DNA of 27,210 nt, taken from Rubricella sp038526735 (GTDB taxonomy: Bacteria; Pseudomonadota; Alphaproteobacteria; Rhodobacterales; Rhodobacteraceae). Each line of letters starts with the position of its first letter. Position 1 is the stretch's first letter. Both the position numbers and the translations under genes were made by a program. This document shows, piece after piece, positions 23,764 to 27,210 of this stretch. Below the pieces are notes generated by a model. It made no database searches. It was not told where the DNA came from and was given only the letters and a program-made list of their open reading frames with translations. The stretch is taken from NCBI GenBank assembly GCA_038526735.1, contig JBCBGM010000040.1, positions 1-27,210 of the forward strand, in the 5' to 3' direction.

Positions 23764-24827
23764 GCGGGTTTTCCTTGACCGAATTTTACGCGGTATTTCG
23801 CTAAAACATCGAACCCGAGCAGGAAGAAGAGCAGCATCCCCTGGAAGGTTGAGATCGCGGCAGCGGGCAGTTGCAGCATGAATTGCGCAGTCTCTCCGCC
23901 GATGTAGGTGAGGGCCATGACGATCCCCGCGATCAGAATGCCGAAGGGGTTTAACCGCCCAAGGAAGGCCACGATAATGGCGGTAAAGCCATAGCCCTGC
24001 GGTAGGGTGGGCACGAGTTGGCCGAAGGGGCCGGAGACCTCGATCATCCCCGCAAGCCCAGTGAGTGCGCCAGAAACGGCGAGGCAAAACACCACCAGCC
24101 GCTTCTGGCGTACACCAGAGAAACCCGCCGCGCGGGGGGCGGCCCCGAGCAGCTTGATGTTGTAGCCGATCACATGCCGCTCCAAGAGCGCCCACGCCAC
24201 GATCACCGCCACGAATGCTGCGAGCACGCCGACATGCACCCGGGTGTTCTCAATCAAGATCGGTAAGACCGCGCTGTCGTGAAACAGCCGGCTTTCAGGG
24301 AAGTTAAAGCCTGACGGATTGCGCAGAGGACCGTTGACCATCGCGCGGAGGAAGTTGTCCGCCACATAGACCAGCATGAGCGAGACGAGGATTTCGTTGG
24401 CGTTGAAGCGCGTCTTCAGGATCGCCGGGATCATCGCCCAGGCGAGCCCTCCTAGCACACCCCCCACGGCCATGAGCGGCAGCAACCACAGGCCCGGTGT
24501 TCCATAAAACGCCAGCGCCACAGCGGCGCCTGCGATTCCGCCCATGATGTATTGGCCCTCGGCCCCGATGTTCCAGATGCCTGCGCGGAAGCCAAGCGAG
24601 AGGCCGATGGCGATCAGCACCAAGGGGGCCGCTTTGACGAGGATTTCGGAGCGGGAGAATGGGTCCAGGAACGGATTGATAAAGATGATGCGGATCGCCT
24701 CGATCGGGTCTTTGCCCAAGGCGGCGAAGAGGCCTGCGCCCGCGATCATCGTTGCGATCACAGCCAAAACTGGCGTGATCAGCGCCAGCGTTTGCGAGGG
24801 GTCGCGCCGGGGTTCAAGCCGCAGCAT
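23760..24827 (-). CDS. BMP-type ABC transporter permease (first permease)
   Basis: This inner-membrane permease of about 355 residues has GFRAGIWNIGAEGQYIMGGI, the GEGQ-type motif of first permeases, the coupling loop VIGYNIKLLGAAPRAAGFSG, and about nine hydrophobic helices. The frame is open for 27 more codons upstream, but those are Arg-rich and lie within the ATPase gene. ATG at 24825-24827 (MLRLEPRRDP) is preferred, giving a 14-base overlap with the ATPase. The region just before it is a run of eight G, which may stand in for a ribosome binding site. The downstream stop overlaps the small membrane gene by ATGA. Confidence 0.9.
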   Translation of the reverse strand: MLRLEPRRDPSQTLALITPVLAVIATMIAGAGLFAALGKDPIEAIRIIFINPFLDPFSRSEILVKAAPLVLIAIGLSLGFRAGIWNIGAEGQYIMGGIAGAAVALAFYGTPGLWLLPLMAVGGVLGGLAWAMIPAILKTRFNANEILVSLMLVYVADNFLRAMVNGPLRNPSGFNFPESRLFHDSAVLPILIENTRVHVGVLAAFVAVIVAWALLERHVIGYNIKLLGAAPRAAGFSGVRQKRLVVFCLAVSGALTGLAGMIEVSGPFGQLVPTLPQGYGFTAIIVAFLGRLNPFGILIAGIVMALTYIGGETAQFMLQLPAAAISTFQGMLLFFLLGFDVLAKYRVKFGQGKPA

Positions 24828-26313
24828 CGGCCCCCCCCATACGCTGGCCAATCGCCTCAATCGTGAGGGTTTCGGTCGGTTCTGGCGGCGAAAGACGCCC
24901 GCCTGCAATCACGCTTAGGCGGTCCGACATCTCCATCAATTCGTCAAGGTCTTGGCTGATGACCATGACAGCCGCACCACCCTCTGCCAGCCCGCGCAAG
25001 GCCGCACGGATAGAAGCAGCCGCGGCTGCATCGACGCCCCAGGTGGGCTGGTTGACGATGAGCACCCGCGGGTCTTGCAGCACTTCGCGGCCGATCACGA
25101 ATTTCTGCAGATTGCCCCCAGACAGTGCCTTCGCGGCGGTGTGATTGCCGGGCGTGCGCACGTCAAACGCCTGGATGACAGCATCCGCGAACCCACGCGT
25201 GGCGCCCCAGTTGAGAAACCCGCTTTTTGACAACGCCTTGCGCACCCGCCCAGTGAGCATGGTGTTCTCGGTGAGGCTCATGTCGGGGGCTGCGGCGTGG
25301 CCGAGACGCTCTTCGGGCGCAGCCAGCAATCCTGCCTTGCGGCGACGGTTGGGGCCGAGGTTGCCGATGGGCTGCCCTTCGAGCACCAGCATTTCAGGCT
25401 GCACAAGCGCTTCGCCTGAGAGTGCTGCGAGAAGCTCATCCTGCCCATTGCCCGCAACGCCCGCGATGCCCAGCACTTCGCCCGCGTGAAGGGTGAGGGT
25501 GAGGTCGCGCAGCGAAGTACCGAATGGAGAGGCAGAAGACAGCGACAACTCTCGCAACTCTAAAAGTTCCGCCCCGCGGCTGCTCCCCCACGCCGCCGGT
25601 GCAGCAAGCTCCGTCCCGATCATCATCTCGGCGAGGCTCTTCGCGGTTTCCTCTTTCGGCGTGCAGGTCGCCACGACCTTACCGCCGCGCAGGATCGTCG
25701 CGCGGTCACAGAGAGCGCGGATTTCCTCCAGCTTGTGAGAGATATAGAGGATCGCGACGCCTTCCGCCGACAGCTGTCGGAGCGTGGCGAACAGCACCTC
25801 TACCTCTTGCGGGGTGAGCACCGAGGTCGGCTCGTCCATGATCAAAAGGCGCGGCTCTTGCAGCAGGCAGCGCACAATCTCCACCCGTTGCCGCTCGCCC
25901 ACCGAGAGGTCGCCGATCAGCCGGTCTGGGTCGAGGGTGAGGCCGTATTGCTGGGAGACGTCGCGGATGCGTGGCGCGAGCTCGACCGGGCTCTGCGCCG
26001 TGTCCATCCCAAGCGCGATGTTCTCCGCCACCGTCAGCGCCTCAAAGAGCGAAAAATGCTGAAACACCATCGAAACGCCGAGGCTGCGCGCCTCTCCGGG
26101 CTTCGATGGCGTGTAGGGCGCGCCGCGCAGAGTCATCTGCCCGGTGTCGGGCTTCACCAGGCCGTAGATCATTTTCACCAGCGTGGATTTACCCGCGCCG
26201 TTTTCGCCCAACAGCGCATGCACTTCACCTTCGGCGATATCGAAAGAGACGTCATCATTGGCCACAACGCCGGGATATTCCTTTCGGATGCCGGTGAGGT
26301 GGAGAAGCGTCAT
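24814..26313 (-). CDS. BMP-type ABC transporter ATP-binding protein (two ATPase domains)
   Basis: This 499-residue cytoplasmic ATPase has two nucleotide-binding domains. Domain 1 has LLGENGAGKST (about residues 34-44), LSVGERQRVEIVRCL and LLIMDEPTSVLTP. Domain 2 has the degenerate Walker A GVAGNGQDEL, signature LSGGNLQKFVIGREV, and VLIVNQPTWGVD with Gln instead of the catalytic Glu, as in the other copy. It is a paralogue of the ATPase at 8678-10198. The ATG overlaps the xdhC stop by ATGA, so it is cotranscribed with xanthine dehydrogenase maturation. The last codons contain a run of eight G (C8 at 24831-24838 on the plus strand). Confidence 0.93.
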   Translation of the reverse strand: MTLLHLTGIRKEYPGVVANDDVSFDIAEGEVHALLGENGAGKSTLVKMIYGLVKPDTGQMTLRGAPYTPSKPGEARSLGVSMVFQHFSLFEALTVAENIALGMDTAQSPVELAPRIRDVSQQYGLTLDPDRLIGDLSVGERQRVEIVRCLLQEPRLLIMDEPTSVLTPQEVEVLFATLRQLSAEGVAILYISHKLEEIRALCDRATILRGGKVVATCTPKEETAKSLAEMMIGTELAAPAAWGSSRGAELLELRELSLSSASPFGTSLRDLTLTLHAGEVLGIAGVAGNGQDELLAALSGEALVQPEMLVLEGQPIGNLGPNRRRKAGLLAAPEERLGHAAAPDMSLTENTMLTGRVRKALSKSGFLNWGATRGFADAVIQAFDVRTPGNHTAAKALSGGNLQKFVIGREVLQDPRVLIVNQPTWGVDAAAAASIRAALRGLAEGGAAVMVISQDLDELMEMSDRLSVIAGGRLSPPEPTETLTIEAIGQRMGGADAAA

Positions 26314-27210
26314 GCAGTGTCTTTCGCGGGTGCAGCAACTGCATCAGACAGCCGGATCATCTCTGCCGCAACCCCTATCGCGATGGCTTTGGGTTCTTTT
26401 CCCAGCGATCTATCGCCAATGGGGCAGGCCAGACGGGCGATCCGCTCTGGTGGATGGCCCAACTCTGCGAGCCGTCTGCGGAAGCGCGCGGCCTTGGTGG
26501 CGGAGCCAATGAGGCCTACATGACGGAAATCACGCGAGAGCACGCGGTGGCAGATCTCAAGATCAAGCGCGTGGGAGTAGGTCAGCACGAGGTGGATTGC
26601 ATCGTGCGGTGCCGTGGCCACGGCGTCGGCAGGGTTTTTGGCAAGGAGAGGGGCGACTTCGCTCGGCACCGGATTGGGGAAGCGCTCTGGCGCATCGTCG
26701 ATGAGGGTGATGCCAAAGGGGAGGCACTCGAAGACGGAGCAGATGGCCCGTCCGACATGGCCGGCGCCATAGAGATACAGCGAGGTTTTCGCCGGACGGG
26801 TGGCCTCGATAAGCCAGCCGTCGTTGAGATGCAGCGCTGGGCCGTGCCCCTCTCGGATCGCTTGCGCGGCCTTTCGGGCGGAGAAGGGCAGGATGGAGAG
26901 GTCGGTCGTGGGAGGCCCACCCGTGAGCGAGCGGGCGATAAAGGGGGGCTGCTCGGCCGGAGGCGGCGAGCCTCCGGCCCCGCCCTCCCTTCCCGTTGGG
27001 AGGGCGTTTTGAGACGCTAGCCCAATTTCATCAGTTATGCGGTTTTGCTGTGATAAACCGCGTTGTTCGGAGGTGTTTGAGCGCCCCCCCGAGGAAGGGC
27101 GCGGCCTTATTGATGCGAGACGCCTCGCATCCCACCGCTCCAGCACCACACTCACCGACCCGCCGCAGCATTGCCCGAGCGCTGGGCCGAGCGGGTAGGT
27201 CACTTCGCGC
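26310..27210 (-). CDS. xdhC: Xanthine dehydrogenase accessory protein XdhC, C-terminal part (cut by window edge)
   Basis: XdhC binds molybdenum cofactor, helps its sulfuration and inserts it into xanthine dehydrogenase. The visible part begins inside the N-terminal domain with YPLGPALGQCCGGSV, and the start lies beyond the window. The C-terminal Rossmann-type domain is clear: SLYLYGAGHVGRAI, DDAPERFP, HLVLTYSHALDLEICH, GLIGSATKAARFRRRL and CPIGDRSLGKEPKAIAIGVAAEM. Between the domains is an unusual segment of about 55 residues, rich in Ser, Gly, Arg and Pro, encoded by hairpin-rich DNA and described separately. Other xdh genes are expected just outside the window. Confidence 0.92.
   Translation of the reverse strand, partial: REVTYPLGPALGQCCGGSVSVVLERWDARRLASIRPRPSSGGRSNTSEQRGLSQQNRITDEIGLASQNALPTGREGGAGGSPPPAEQPPFIARSLTGGPPTTDLSILPFSARKAAQAIREGHGPALHLNDGWLIEATRPAKTSLYLYGAGHVGRAICSVFECLPFGITLIDDAPERFPNPVPSEVAPLLAKNPADAVATAPHDAIHLVLTYSHALDLEICHRVLSRDFRHVGLIGSATKAARFRRRLAELGHPPERIARLACPIGDRSLGKEPKAIAIGVAAEMIRLSDAVAAPAKDTA
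26943..27107. repeat. Hairpin-rich in-frame insertion in the xdhC linker
   Basis: About 165 bases (55 codons, no in-frame stop) separate ERWDARRLASI from FIARSLTGGPP, which I would expect to be nearly adjacent in XdhC relatives. It contains three perfect inverted repeats: 26955-26964 with 26970-26979 (10 bp), 26981-26989 with 26998-27006 (9 bp) and 27039-27045 with 27055-27061 (7 bp). The mix of C7, GC-rich stems and an AT-richer centre looks like intergenic repeat DNA rather than evolved coding sequence. Boundaries are estimated. Confidence 0.6.

Noticed and set aside
23764..24195. Long N-terminal extension of the 94-residue small membrane gene
   Set aside because: It is a shadow of the upstream permease. 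ATG at 23761-23763 has a ribosome binding site and the operon's usual ATGA overlap.

Overview
The window is a GC-rich segment of an alphaproteobacterial chromosome, most likely a Rhodobacteraceae (Roseobacter-group) organism. The reasons are the codon use, the type of intergenic repeat near position 10700, and the linkage of BMP-type nucleoside ABC transporters, a PrpE-type acyl-CoA ligase, a MaeB malic enzyme and XdhC. Every gene I can support lies on the minus strand, so transcription runs from right to left. No rRNA, tRNA, CRISPR array or insertion sequence was seen.

Right end (27210 to 21397): the 3' part of xdhC (xanthine dehydrogenase maturation) overlaps a complete BMP-type ABC importer. 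Its order is double-domain ATPase, permease, a 94-residue membrane protein, second permease, periplasmic binding protein, strong terminator. The link to xdhC suggests that purine bases or nucleosides are imported for oxidation. The xdhC fragment carries a roughly 165-base, hairpin-rich, in-frame insertion in its inter-domain linker.

Middle (21336 to 11906): a family 25 glycosyltransferase and maeB (malic enzyme with a phosphotransacetylase-like domain); a frameshifted GFA-family gene; prpE (propionyl-CoA synthetase); then a three-gene signalling module. The module has a membrane histidine kinase with degenerate ATP-binding and receiver parts, a receiver-Hpt protein, and a sigma-54-dependent NtrC/LuxO-type regulator.

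Left part (11812 to 1): a second BMP binding protein with its own terminator, then an uninterrupted run of thirteen genes: VOC protein, ATPase, a 127-residue AT-rich orphan membrane protein, two permeases, RidA-family protein, cdd, purine nucleoside phosphorylase, deoC, deoA, deoB, add and upp. Every junction overlaps or is only 3 bases apart, so this looks like one transcript of about 10.7 kb. Together the genes import nucleosides, deaminate cytidine and adenosine, split nucleosides by phosphorolysis, convert the pentose 1-phosphate to central metabolites, and recapture uracil as UMP. Twelve bases before the first start codon lies TTGACCAAATGGTCAG, which matches 15 of 16 positions (counting the two free central bases) of the published E. 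coli RutR operator TTGACCANNTGGTCAA. That suggests control by uracil or thymine, the bases the pathway releases.

The most unusual points are the RutR-like site on a nucleoside catabolic operon, the unrelated small membrane proteins inside both transporter operons (one very AT-rich), the palindromic in-frame insertion in xdhC, the degenerate kinase, and the single-base frameshift in the GFA gene.
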